Assembly: GCA_018822105.1 (NCBI GenBank)
Contig: JAHJLB010000028.1
Coordinates: 1 to 64,000, forward strand
DNA: 64,000 nucleotides
From: Pseudomonadota bacterium
GTDB taxonomy: Bacteria > Desulfobacterota > Desulfovibrionia > Desulfovibrionales > Desulfovibrionaceae
Reading direction: 5' to 3'
Shown: piece after piece, positions 17,129-24,414 of the stretch
Layout of the letters: each line of letters starts with the position of its first letter
Position numbering within the stretch: the first letter of the stretch is position 1
Notes under the pieces: model-generated
What the model was told of the DNA's origin: nothing
Database searches by the model: none
Seen by the model: only the letters and a program-made list of their open reading frames with translations
Program-made: the position numbers and the translations under genes

Positions 17129-18769
17129 TTATATCATGGAACGTGCGAAGATGGCAAGGTAAGTAGCCAGACAGAGCAGGGCGAGGGGCTTGCGGTACGT
17201 GCTCAGCTTGTTCATGAGCAGGTTGATGCAGAGTCCGCCGAGCAAAGTCTTGCTCAGCACGAGCTGGGCCATGGCATAGCTGCCCGTGCTGGGGGTGAAC
17301 AGTGCAAACACGGCTATGGCAATGAGCAGGATGTCCATGCCGTCCAGAAGCAGTTGCTCGCGGCTCAGGACGAGGTAGCCGGAGTAGGCGACGCCCAGGA
17401 TGATGAACAGGAAGCGCGCGGTCTGGCTCACCAAGGAATCCGGGAAGGCCGAGTTGGCGTGGAGAATGACGCCGTAGAGCATGATGAAATACGCGGCCAG
17501 CCGGATAAAGTGGTCGAACCAGCGCGGTTGGGCGCGGTACAGGATGGCTCCGGCCGCAGCGGCAGCGAAAAAGCCGACGCCTTGCGTCTTGTCCAGTTCG
17601 CTGGGCAGGAAGGGAATGACCAGGATAACTGCCGCAAAGGCCGCCATGAAAAACAGCCAGGATGCGTGGGCCAGGGCTGGAGGGCTGTAAATGGGAGTGG
17701 CCCCGGCCACCAGGGCGCCAAATCCTCTGCGCAGCATGTTCTGGATGCCTATGCGCACTCGGTTGCTTTTCTTGATGACGTATATGGTGCCTAAAAGCGC
17801 CGCCACAAGCCCCAGATAGATGCCGGCAAGGACATAGTCGCGGGCGAAACGCAGGGAGAAGCCGAGGGCCAGCATGGCCAGGTTGCCCAGGTGGATGAGC
17901 GTGACGGACTGGGCGTGGTCCAGGCCGTTGAGCAGGAGCTTGTGGTGCAGATGGTTGGTGTCGGGCCGAAAAATGCTTTGCTTCTTGAGCAGGCGCTGAA
18001 AGATGACCATGATCAGGTCGAGCAGGGGTGTGCCCAGGAGAAATAGAGGCAATATGGGGCTGTAGATGCTCCCCTGCTGGGTCAGGGCGATGAGGCACAC
18101 GCCCAGGGTGTAGCCCAGGAATTGGCTTCCCGTGTCGCCCATGAAGATGACGGCCGGATGCACGTTGAGCCGCAGGAAGCCGATGAGCCCGCCCACGGCG
18201 CAGAGGCTGATGATCAGCACCGAAGTGTTGTCGACAAACAGGGCCATGAGGGCCACGCAGGACAGGATCAAGAGGCTGATGCCGCCGGCCAGCCCGTCCA
18301 GTCCGTCGCTGAAATTCACCGCGTTGATGGCCGTCAGCAGGAAGAATGTGGTGAACAACGGCCAGAGCACGCCGAGATCCACGGTAACGCCGGGCCAGAG
18401 TTGCCCCAGCGTGCGGATGCCCAGGCCGGAGACGAGGAGCAGGGTTGCGCACGCGAGCACCTGCCCCAGGAACTTGATCCGGAAGTCCAGGCCCCGGTAG
18501 TCGTCGATCATGCCGAAGATGACCAGAACGGAGGCGCCGGCGGCAAAGCCCAGGAGCAGCTCCCCCCGGTCGAGCTGGGTCGACATGGCGGCCAGGGCGC
18601 CCACAAAGACGGCAATGCCGCCTGTGCGCGGGATGGGGTGGTCGTGGACCTTGCGCTCGTCCGGCTTATCCATGAAGCCATTTTTGGCATGGCTGCTGGC
18701 CCGGACCAGCACAGTGGACACGGTGACACTCAGAATCAGCGCCAGGACGAGAAGCAGCAATGGCGTCAT
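17129..18769 (-). CDS. WecA/MraY-family sugar-phosphate transferase with extra C-terminal membrane domain
   Basis: An integral membrane enzyme predicted to start repeat-unit synthesis by moving a sugar-1-phosphate onto undecaprenyl phosphate. Diagnostic pieces include DKPDERKVHDHPIPRTGG (metal and substrate loop), NAVNFSDGLDGLAGG, a GDTGSQFLGY catalytic loop and the HLHHKL histidine motif. Family members usually run to about 350 residues. This one is 546 residues and continues with some 200 residues of further hydrophobic helices after about residue 340. The ATG at 18769 is used; its AGAGGA box is 12 nt away. It lies 43 nt upstream of prsT and downstream of the RHH-PilZ gene. Confidence 0.88.
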   Translation of the reverse strand: MTPLLLLVLALILSVTVSTVLVRASSHAKNGFMDKPDERKVHDHPIPRTGGIAVFVGALAAMSTQLDRGELLLGFAAGASVLVIFGMIDDYRGLDFRIKFLGQVLACATLLLVSGLGIRTLGQLWPGVTVDLGVLWPLFTTFFLLTAINAVNFSDGLDGLAGGISLLILSCVALMALFVDNTSVLIISLCAVGGLIGFLRLNVHPAVIFMGDTGSQFLGYTLGVCLIALTQQGSIYSPILPLFLLGTPLLDLIMVIFQRLLKKQSIFRPDTNHLHHKLLLNGLDHAQSVTLIHLGNLAMLALGFSLRFARDYVLAGIYLGLVAALLGTIYVIKKSNRVRIGIQNMLRRGFGALVAGATPIYSPPALAHASWLFFMAAFAAVILVIPFLPSELDKTQGVGFFAAAAAGAILYRAQPRWFDHFIRLAAYFIMLYGVILHANSAFPDSLVSQTARFLFIILGVAYSGYLVLSREQLLLDGMDILLIAIAVFALFTPSTGSYAMAQLVLSKTLLGGLCINLLMNKLSTYRKPLALLCLATYLAIFARSMI

Positions 18770-18945
18770 GAGAAAGGCGTTCCTCTTGCGGCTTCGAGGT
18801 TGTTGGGACTGGCCACGCCCCGGGTGGGCGGAACGCGCAGGAAAGGACACGCGATCACTATTGCGTGAGCGTATCCTAACGTGTCGTATGCGGCAAGGTC
18901 AGAGTGCGTATCCGGCAGAGCACAGGACAGGACGCTGACCGCGCG

Positions 18946-19434
18946 CTACATTACAAAGCTTTGGATCTCGAAGTAGCTCTGGAGGTCGCCGTCCTGAAAG
19001 GAGGCGCCGATGTGCAGGTCGTCACCGACCTTGCTCACCCGGGAGGGCTTGCAGGTCATGCTCACGGGGCGCGTGCTGCCGTCGGGCAGGCGGAAGACGA
19101 TCTCGAAGTCTTTGACCTCGGCATTGATGACGAGGGTGGCCTGCTCGTGCTTGGGGATGGCTATGCGCACGCCGCCAAGGGAGACGTCCTGGATGGTGCC
19201 GGTGAGCAGCACCGGTCCGGAAGAGGTCATGCCGTTGATGATGACGGGGATGGTGGAGTCCTTGCGGTTGTGGCGGCGCTTGTCGCTGCCTGAGCTGGTC
19301 TTGAGGAAGTCGTTCAGCAGGGAGTTGATCAGGGCGGAGACGTTGACCTGCTCGCGCAGTGCAGCGGCCTTGAGCGACGCCTGCAGCTTTGCGCTGGTGC
19401 GGAAGCAGATGGTGACGTCCTTGTTCAGCTTCAT
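18946..19434 (-). CDS. Ribbon-helix-helix plus PilZ fusion, putative c-di-GMP-responsive regulator
   Basis: A 162-residue protein with two recognisable halves. Residues 1-46 follow the ribbon-helix-helix plan: a short strand (DVTICFRTS), helix A, a turn at VNVS and helix B (ALINSLLNDFLK). Residues 50-162 are a PilZ domain with both c-di-GMP signatures: R-x-x-x-R (Arg53 to Arg57, in RRHNRK) and D-x-S-x-x-G (83-88, DVSLGG). RHH domains bind DNA as dimers, so c-di-GMP-gated DNA binding is a direct hypothesis, not proven. GAGGAG precedes the ATG at 19434. It sits between the VPLPA-CTERM genes and the initiating transferase. Confidence 0.85.
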   Translation of the reverse strand: MKLNKDVTICFRTSAKLQASLKAAALREQVNVSALINSLLNDFLKTSSGSDKRRHNRKDSTIPVIINGMTSSGPVLLTGTIQDVSLGGVRIAIPKHEQATLVINAEVKDFEIVFRLPDGSTRPVSMTCKPSRVSKVGDDLHIGASFQDGDLQSYFEIQSFVM

Positions 19435-19524
19435 GGGCAACTCCTCGCGTGGCTTTGGGGCGTCTTCTAGCCTTTCCGCGAAGCCTGCTCTCTTGGGACC
19501 GTACGGCAGAGCTGGCTGTAAGCG

Positions 19525-19559
19525 GCCTGGATTCGGGAGGCAGGCTCCCGAATCCAGGC
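19525..19559 (-). terminator. Perfect 15-bp hairpin downstream of VPLPA-CTERM gene 3
   Basis: GCCTGGATTCGGGAG (19525-19539) pairs perfectly with CTCCCGAATCCAGGC (19545-19559) across 5 nt, beginning 18 nt after the stop of the gene at 19577. No T-run follows. It would separate abundant surface-protein mRNA from the regulator gene downstream, by termination or by protecting the 3' end. Confidence 0.65.
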
Positions 19560-19576
19560 TGTGGATCATAATAGTG

Positions 19577-20170
19577 TTATGCGGCGGCGGTCTTGCGCGA
19601 GCGCTTCACGCCAACCAGGCCCAGCAGGCCGCTGCCCAGCAGCCACACGGCGGCCGGAAGCGGGGTCGGGGTGACGTTGGCGGAATTCAGAATCCAGGTC
19701 TCCGCCTCAAGGTTGTCGCCGCCCATGGTCATGTGCCCAATGGCCTCAAAGGCGTAGACGCCGGACAGGGCCAGCAGGCTCTCATAGTGAACGTTCGGCC
19801 CGGCCTTGCGGGGGTCAAACGTGTTGCCGCCATTGTCCAGGTCGTCGTAGACGAACGAGGAGAGCAGCCCGCCATCCTTGTAGACGTTGATGGTCAGCCA
19901 GTCCCAGGTTGCCTTGCCGCCGGGGCCATCGACCAGGCGAGTGTTGGGGTCTGACATGCCGTCCCACGAGCCGACGACGTTGAAGTCAAAGTTGAACGTG
20001 GTGTTGGCTTCGCCAATGGTCACGGGCCCGCTGTTCCAGGTTCCGGCAGCCTTGGTGAATTCCGTGCCGACGCCGGTGGTGGCGGTCCAGATGGGCGTGG
20101 CCAAGGCGCTGGCGGCAAAAGCCACAACCAGGGCCGCGCTCAGCAGCGTTGCGAGTAATGACTTCTTCAT
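19577..20170 (-). CDS. VPLPA-CTERM sorting-domain protein 3
   Basis: A 197-residue exported protein. A signal peptide (MKKSLLATLLSAALVVAFAA, cleavage after ALA) precedes a beta-rich body of about 140 residues. The tail (about 167-197) has TPLPAAVWLLGSGLLG, a hydrophobic helix and a basic end (KRSRK), the VPLPA-CTERM layout recognised by XrtD. The body lacks the acidic ND...DYDDF motif of its two neighbours and differs from them throughout, so it is a separate cargo type. GGAGGG precedes the ATG at 20170. It is third of three tandem targets. Expected fate is cleavage at the PLPA site and release or anchoring in the matrix. Confidence 0.92.
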   Translation of the reverse strand: MKKSLLATLLSAALVVAFAASALATPIWTATTGVGTEFTKAAGTWNSGPVTIGEANTTFNFDFNVVGSWDGMSDPNTRLVDGPGGKATWDWLTINVYKDGGLLSSFVYDDLDNGGNTFDPRKAGPNVHYESLLALSGVYAFEAIGHMTMGGDNLEAETWILNSANVTPTPLPAAVWLLGSGLLGLVGVKRSRKTAAA

Positions 20171-20219
20171 GGCTTTTCCCTCCAGGGTTTTACACTCGAT
20201 ACACAATTCATGATCCGTT

Positions 20220-20234
20220 GGCAAGTATATTGCC
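20220..20234. repeat. Small dyad GGCAA-N5-TTGCC, repeated upstream of two sorting-substrate genes
   Basis: GGCAA-GTATA-TTGCC lies in the 86-nt gap before VPLPA gene 3. A near copy with a 3-nt centre, GGCAA-CGT-TTGCC (20946-20958), lies in the 66-nt gap before VPLPA gene 2. The pair may be small RNA hairpins that tune expression within the tandem, or protein sites. The arms are short, so chance is possible. Confidence 0.35.
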
Positions 20235-20256
20235 CTGCCTGGGTCACGAAATAGTG

Positions 20257-20913
20257 CTACGCCTTTTGACGGTTCTTCCTGTAGCCCATGAGGCCCACCA
20301 AGCCGCTTCCAAGGAGCCACACGGCTCCGGGCAGCGGAGTGGGGGCGGTCTTGGAGGCCGCCAGGATGAAGTCGTCAAAGTCGTCCGTGCAACGGTTCAT
20401 GACTCCATCGTCGTTCATGCCAATGATCAAGGTTCCCGCGGACATGGTCAAATTCTGGAACGTCCAGTCCTTGGTCAATTCATAGATGTGGACTCTGCAG
20501 GTATTTGTCAAGGCCGTGGTGAAGTCCACATTGTAGCTGCCGCCGTAGGGCGAGTTGTAGAGCCCGGTGGTGCGGAAGGAGCCCGTGGTCAGGTCGGCGT
20601 ATTTGGTCATGCCGAGTTCCGGGCCGGGGCCGGCGCTGGTGCCCAGGTTGTGGTTGGTGAAGAGCACGTTGCTGCCGGAGTCGCGGAACTGGTCCGTGAG
20701 GTACGACTGGTAGGCCAGCGGGGTGACGTAGTAGCTGCCGCTGAAGGTGGCCGTGCCGGTGATTTCCTTGGCGCCGACGCCAGCCATGAACGTTCCCAGG
20801 TTGCCGATGTTGGTCGGGTACCACCAGTCCGCCGCCATGGCGCTTCCGGTGCAACCCAGAAGCAGGATCAGCAGCATGGCCCCGGTCAGTTTCAATTTCT
20901 TCAGTGCGCTCAT
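20257..20913 (-). CDS. VPLPA-CTERM sorting-domain protein 2
   Basis: A 218-residue exported protein with a signal peptide (LLILLLGCTGSAMAA) and a tail APTPLPGAVWLLGSGLVG plus basic residues (about 190-218), the XrtD sorting signal. The central part resembles VPLPA protein 1 immediately upstream: both contain SYxVTPLAY, xLFTNxNL and an acidic block NDxG...DDFDDFILAAS just before the tail. The Asp/Asn-rich block looks like a calcium-binding loop. A cysteine in LLGCTGS could suggest a lipobox, but the following A-x-A site fits ordinary signal peptidase better. The start at 20913 has GGGGGGAG upstream. Confidence 0.92.
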   Translation of the reverse strand: MSALKKLKLTGAMLLILLLGCTGSAMAADWWYPTNIGNLGTFMAGVGAKEITGTATFSGSYYVTPLAYQSYLTDQFRDSGSNVLFTNHNLGTSAGPGPELGMTKYADLTTGSFRTTGLYNSPYGGSYNVDFTTALTNTCRVHIYELTKDWTFQNLTMSAGTLIIGMNDDGVMNRCTDDFDDFILAASKTAPTPLPGAVWLLGSGLVGLMGYRKNRQKA

Positions 20914-20979
20914 CTCTCCCCCCTCAATTGTCTCTTGCACGTTCTGGCAACGTTTGCCGTTATTCCGGGAGGCGGGGGC

Positions 20980-21588
20980 CTAGGCCCGTTCGCCCTTGCG
21001 GGTGCGCTTGAAGCCCATGACTCCCAGCAGGCCGCTGCCCAGCAGCCACACGGCGGCGGGAAGCGGGGTCGGGGCGGTCTTGGAGGCGGCCAGGATGAAG
21101 TCGTCATAGTCGCAGTCGCCGGAGCCCGTGTCGTTGAGGCCCAGGATGAAGGTGCCGGCGTCAAGCTTCAGGCCGCTGCTCAGGGTCCAGGAGCTGATCA
21201 GCTCAAGCACGGTGACCCTGCTGTTGCTGGCGTAGAAGGAGGTGTTCTTGTCCACGTCATAGAAGTAGGCGCTGCTCAGGTTGGCCGACTTCACGGTGCC
21301 GAACTCGGTGGCCAGGTTCTTGTTGGTGAACAGGATGTCCGTGGGCGAGTTCTGCAGGCGGATGGTGTCCCCCGCCTCGTAGGCCAGGGGCGTGACGAAG
21401 TAGGAGCCGGACAGGGCGGGGCCGGTGTAGGCCTTGTAGCCCACGCTCTCGCCGGTCAGGTAGGTCTTCAGCGTGTCCATTGTGGTCACGTCGTAGGGCC
21501 AGGAGCTTGCGAGGGCGCTGCCCGCGAACAGGGTACACACGGCCAGGGTCAGGGCCACGGTCAGGATGCTCTTCTTGGTTGCGTTCAT
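20980..21588 (-). CDS. VPLPA-CTERM sorting-domain protein 1
   Basis: A 202-residue exported protein, first of the three tandem XrtD targets. A signal peptide (residues 1-27, ending SALA) precedes a beta-rich domain with GSYFVTPLAY, ILFTNKNLAT and the acidic loop NDTGSGDCDYDDFILAAS. The sorting tail TPLPAAVWLLGSGLLG with KRTRK occupies about 172-202. It is a paralog of protein 2. GAGGGGAA precedes the ATG. A sigma-70-like promoter with a direct repeat lies about 50 nt upstream. Likely an abundant matrix or surface protein that binds Ca2+ and associates with the polysaccharide; that role is inferred. Confidence 0.93.
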   Translation of the reverse strand: MNATKKSILTVALTLAVCTLFAGSALASSWPYDVTTMDTLKTYLTGESVGYKAYTGPALSGSYFVTPLAYEAGDTIRLQNSPTDILFTNKNLATEFGTVKSANLSSAYFYDVDKNTSFYASNSRVTVLELISSWTLSSGLKLDAGTFILGLNDTGSGDCDYDDFILAASKTAPTPLPAAVWLLGSGLLGVMGFKRTRKGERA

Positions 21589-21634
21589 GTTCTTCCCCTC
21601 CTCAAGGGTTGAGTTGCTTGCGCTTGGTATAGAG

Positions 21635-21664
21635 GGTATAACCAGTATGTCCGGTGTATGTCAA
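21635..21664 (-). promoter_or_regulatory. Promoter with tandem operator for the VPLPA/EPS operon
   Basis: Reading leftward, a perfect TTGACA (21659-21664) is followed after 18 bp by TATACC (21635-21640). The spacer holds two identical heptamers, GTATGTC on the plus strand at 21645-21651 and 21656-21662. Their 11-bp period puts both on one DNA face. They cover the -35 box and the spacer, as a repressor site would. The sequence TATGTCCG(G)GTGT is shared with the promoter at 28014-28042. Confidence 0.65.
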
Positions 21665-22394
21665 TACCAATTTTCGTTCTGCTGCAAAAGTTTTTGCAAA
21701 AAAAATTAAAAAAATTATAACAGAGTGAATTCATATGGTTGCAAAATGATGAAAGTGTATCACCCCAAGATCGTCCGAATTTGCCGAATATTTACCCAAA
21801 AAATGTATGACAAAAACGCCTCCAGGCCGCGTGGCTGTAACATCCGCAGGTCGCATTTGCCTTCGTATTCGCCATGCGTACTTATCGACAGGCATGATGC
21901 GGTTCTTTAGGCCGGTGGGTCAGAATATCTTGGCTTTGCAAGGAAATAGACGCGCCGTGGCAGGGACGGTTTCACGGGCGCAGTTATAGGCATTATGACT
22001 GGAAAAGGGGCTTGGGCGGGGCGGTGGATTTCGCGCCGTGAGGGGGGCGGTGCGGCGGAATTGCCGGGAGCGGGCCTATGGGTGGATAGCCTGAGGAGAT
22101 TGTCCGCACTCGGGCAACGGGGGCTGGTTGGCGAAACGGGATTGCCCGGACACGGGCTTTGCCCCGTCAGGGGACTCTCGATGTCTTTTGCTCGGTAGCA
22201 TTGGCCAGGGCCCAATGTCTCGCGTCGCTTCGGGGGCACGGGGGCCACGGGCACACCCGTGCGGGATACGCCGCCATCTTGTGTGACCGGCGGTCAGCGC
22301 GGGGCGTCATGCGCGGTGGCGAGGGCTCCGAGTGGATGTGTGGGAGAGGCAGCTGGTTGCGCCAGGCCGGAAACGCTAAAGAGAGCTGCTGGAG
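21665..22394. other. 730-nt intergenic region, AT-rich near the promoter
   Basis: No gene is supported here. Bases about 21665-21830 are strikingly AT-rich with A-tracts (for example around 21690-21720), as in an UP element or a binding zone for nucleoid proteins. The rest returns to high GC and contains a short hairpin CACGGG-N4-CCCGTG (plus-strand orientation) near 22240-22260. The stop of the AAA ATPase gene is at its right edge; no clear terminator was found for it. Confidence 0.5.
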
Positions 22395-23537
22395 CTATTG
22401 CTCGCTGTGCGGCTTCTTGACCTGCTGCACCAAAGGCGCGGCCACGCGGCGCACCACGTTCTCCAGGCGGGCGCAGCGCGCGGCCAGCTCCTGGGCGGTC
22501 TTGCGCTCCTGCTCGCGGATCTCCTCGATGCGCCGGGTCAGCTCGTCCTGGTAGGAGCCGAAGGCGGAGAGCAGGGTATGCAGGTCGCCCTCCATGGCCC
22601 CCAGGCGCTGGTTGGTCTCCGTGGCCTGGGCCACCAGCAGGGGCTGTGCGGGCTGTCCGGCGCCGGCCTGTGCGGGCTGCGCTGCCTCGGCGGGGTCCAG
22701 GCGGTCCCAGGGCTGCCTGCGCCCGGTGCCGCCCAGGCCGCTCTTGTCCTCAATGGCCTGCGCCACATGTTCCGCGGTGACGGTGCGCTGCTGGTCGGCG
22801 TAGGCATAGAGCAGGGCGCTGGCGCAGATGAGATTGATGGAGCGCGGCACCCCGCGGCTGGCCTGGTGCACCAGGGACACGGCCTCCGGCTCGATGAGCT
22901 CCGCGCTGCCGCCGGACTTGGTCAGCCGGAAGGAGATGTACTCCGCAGTCTCGGCCTCGCCCAGGGCGGTGAGGTGGTAGTTCACGGCGATGCGCTGGGC
23001 GAACTGGGCCAGGCCCGGTTCGAGCAGCTTGCGCTTGAGTTCCGGCTGGCCCACGAGCATGACTTGCAGGAGCATGCGGTCGTCGCTCTGCAGGTTGGAG
23101 AGCATGCGCAGCTCCTCCAGGGCCTCGGGGGTGAGGTTCTGGGCCTCGTCCACCACGATGAGCACCTTGCGGTTTTTGCTGTAGTTCTGCACCAGGAACT
23201 GGTTGATCTGGTCCAGGGCGCCGGGCTTGTCGCCGGAGTGCGTGGGCAGCTCGAACTCGGTCAGCAGCATGTTGATGAGCTGCTCTGCTGTGATGTTGGT
23301 CTGGAAGATGAGGGCGACCTCGGTTTCCGGGGAGACAAAGCGGCGCAGCACCTCGCGCACGAGGGTGGTCTTGCCGGTGCCGATCTCGCCCGTGAGCAGG
23401 ATGAAGCTGGCACCGCTCATGAGCCCGTATTCCAGGTGGTCCAGGGCGATCTTGTGCCGCTGGCTCAAAAACAGGAAATCCGGGTTGGGCACGATGTCAA
23501 AGGGCGTGCTGTGGAAGCCGAAGAACTCATTGTACAT
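22395..23537 (-). CDS. Exosortase-system AAA ATPase (ExeA/GspA type)
   Basis: A 380-residue ATPase beginning MYNEFFGFHSTPFDIVPNP, the typical start of the XrtA/PEP-CTERM-associated ATPase family. Walker A is GEIGTGKTT (50-58) and Walker B ends VVDEAQNL (128-135). The last 100 residues are low complexity (Gln, Ala, Pro) and then coiled-coil-like, unlike the conserved core. In related islands it accompanies the kinase and chain-length genes and may power or control polymer assembly. It lies 41 nt downstream of the kinase-like gene. The ATG at 23537 fits the family; its ribosome site is weak. Confidence 0.88.
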   Translation of the reverse strand: MYNEFFGFHSTPFDIVPNPDFLFLSQRHKIALDHLEYGLMSGASFILLTGEIGTGKTTLVREVLRRFVSPETEVALIFQTNITAEQLINMLLTEFELPTHSGDKPGALDQINQFLVQNYSKNRKVLIVVDEAQNLTPEALEELRMLSNLQSDDRMLLQVMLVGQPELKRKLLEPGLAQFAQRIAVNYHLTALGEAETAEYISFRLTKSGGSAELIEPEAVSLVHQASRGVPRSINLICASALLYAYADQQRTVTAEHVAQAIEDKSGLGGTGRRQPWDRLDPAEAAQPAQAGAGQPAQPLLVAQATETNQRLGAMEGDLHTLLSAFGSYQDELTRRIEEIREQERKTAQELAARCARLENVVRRVAAPLVQQVKKPHSEQ

Positions 23538-23578
23538 AATGTCGTCACACGCTCCGTTTCAACGTCGGGCTGGTCCCG

Positions 23579-24361
23579 TTAGTCCCTGGGCACCTTGTTC
23601 ATGACGATGCCCAGCAGGTTTCTGCCCTGCAGCAACTCCATGGTGCGGCGGATGTCGCGGCGGGTGGTCTTGCCCGCCTCAACCACCAGGAGCACCTGAT
23701 CAACGAGTGAAGTGAACACCAAAGCGTCCGGCATGTCCAGCAGATGCGGGCAGTCGAAGATGACGTAGCGCTCAGGATACTTGGACTTCATCTCCCGCAC
23801 CAGATTGCGCATCTTGGGTGAGCCCAGTATTTCCGTGGCTCCGGAGATGGGGCGGCCCGCAGGCAGCACCACGAGCTTCTTCATGCCGGGGTTGATGAGC
23901 AGGCTGGGCATGGGCGCGTCGTCGAGCATGTAGTCCGCAAGGCCCTTGCTCGTGGTGAGGCCGAGGTACTCGGCCACCTTGGGGTCGCGCAGGTTGGTGT
24001 CCACCAGGAGGGCGGTCTGCACCGACTCCTTGGCCATGCTGATGGCCAGGTTGATGGCCGTCAGGGTTTTGCCCTCGCCCTTGCCCACGCTGGTGACCAT
24101 GATGATGTTGTGGCCCTTGTCGCGCGTCTGGTGCAGCACCTGGGTGCGCAGCAGGCTGTAGTAGTCGGCCAGGGCCGGATCGTCCACATGGGAGAGCATG
24201 CGGCCCGCGTCCAGGGGGGTGACCGGCTGCTCCACCACCTGCGTCTGGGTGTAGCTGACCTGCTCGGGCTTGGGCTGCGCCGCGGCGCGGCGCGCCGGTT
24301 CGCCGGTGATGCCGCCGCGTTGTTCCTTTGCCCTGTCCAGGGCCTTGGTGATCTTGCTCAT
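23579..24361 (-). CDS. BY-kinase-like ATPase (CpsD/CapB family) without a tyrosine tail
   Basis: A 260-residue P-loop protein matching the exosortase-associated tyrosine autokinase family. Walker A SVGKGEGKT (91-99) and Walker A' LLVDTNLRDP (118-127) are intact, and a later strand VIFDCPHLL supplies Walker B. Bacterial tyrosine kinases usually end in a cluster of tyrosines that is phosphorylated. This protein ends GIVMNKVPRD and has no such cluster. It may be phosphorylated elsewhere, act on other proteins or work only as an ATPase switch for the adjacent Wzz. AGGA precedes the ATG. Confidence 0.88.
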   Translation of the reverse strand: MSKITKALDRAKEQRGGITGEPARRAAAQPKPEQVSYTQTQVVEQPVTPLDAGRMLSHVDDPALADYYSLLRTQVLHQTRDKGHNIIMVTSVGKGEGKTLTAINLAISMAKESVQTALLVDTNLRDPKVAEYLGLTTSKGLADYMLDDAPMPSLLINPGMKKLVVLPAGRPISGATEILGSPKMRNLVREMKSKYPERYVIFDCPHLLDMPDALVFTSLVDQVLLVVEAGKTTRRDIRRTMELLQGRNLLGIVMNKVPRD

Positions 24362-24414
24362 GTCTTGTTCCTGGGCCGAGCTGGAACGGCCGTGCTTGCG
24401 TGTTGAATCCGGGT

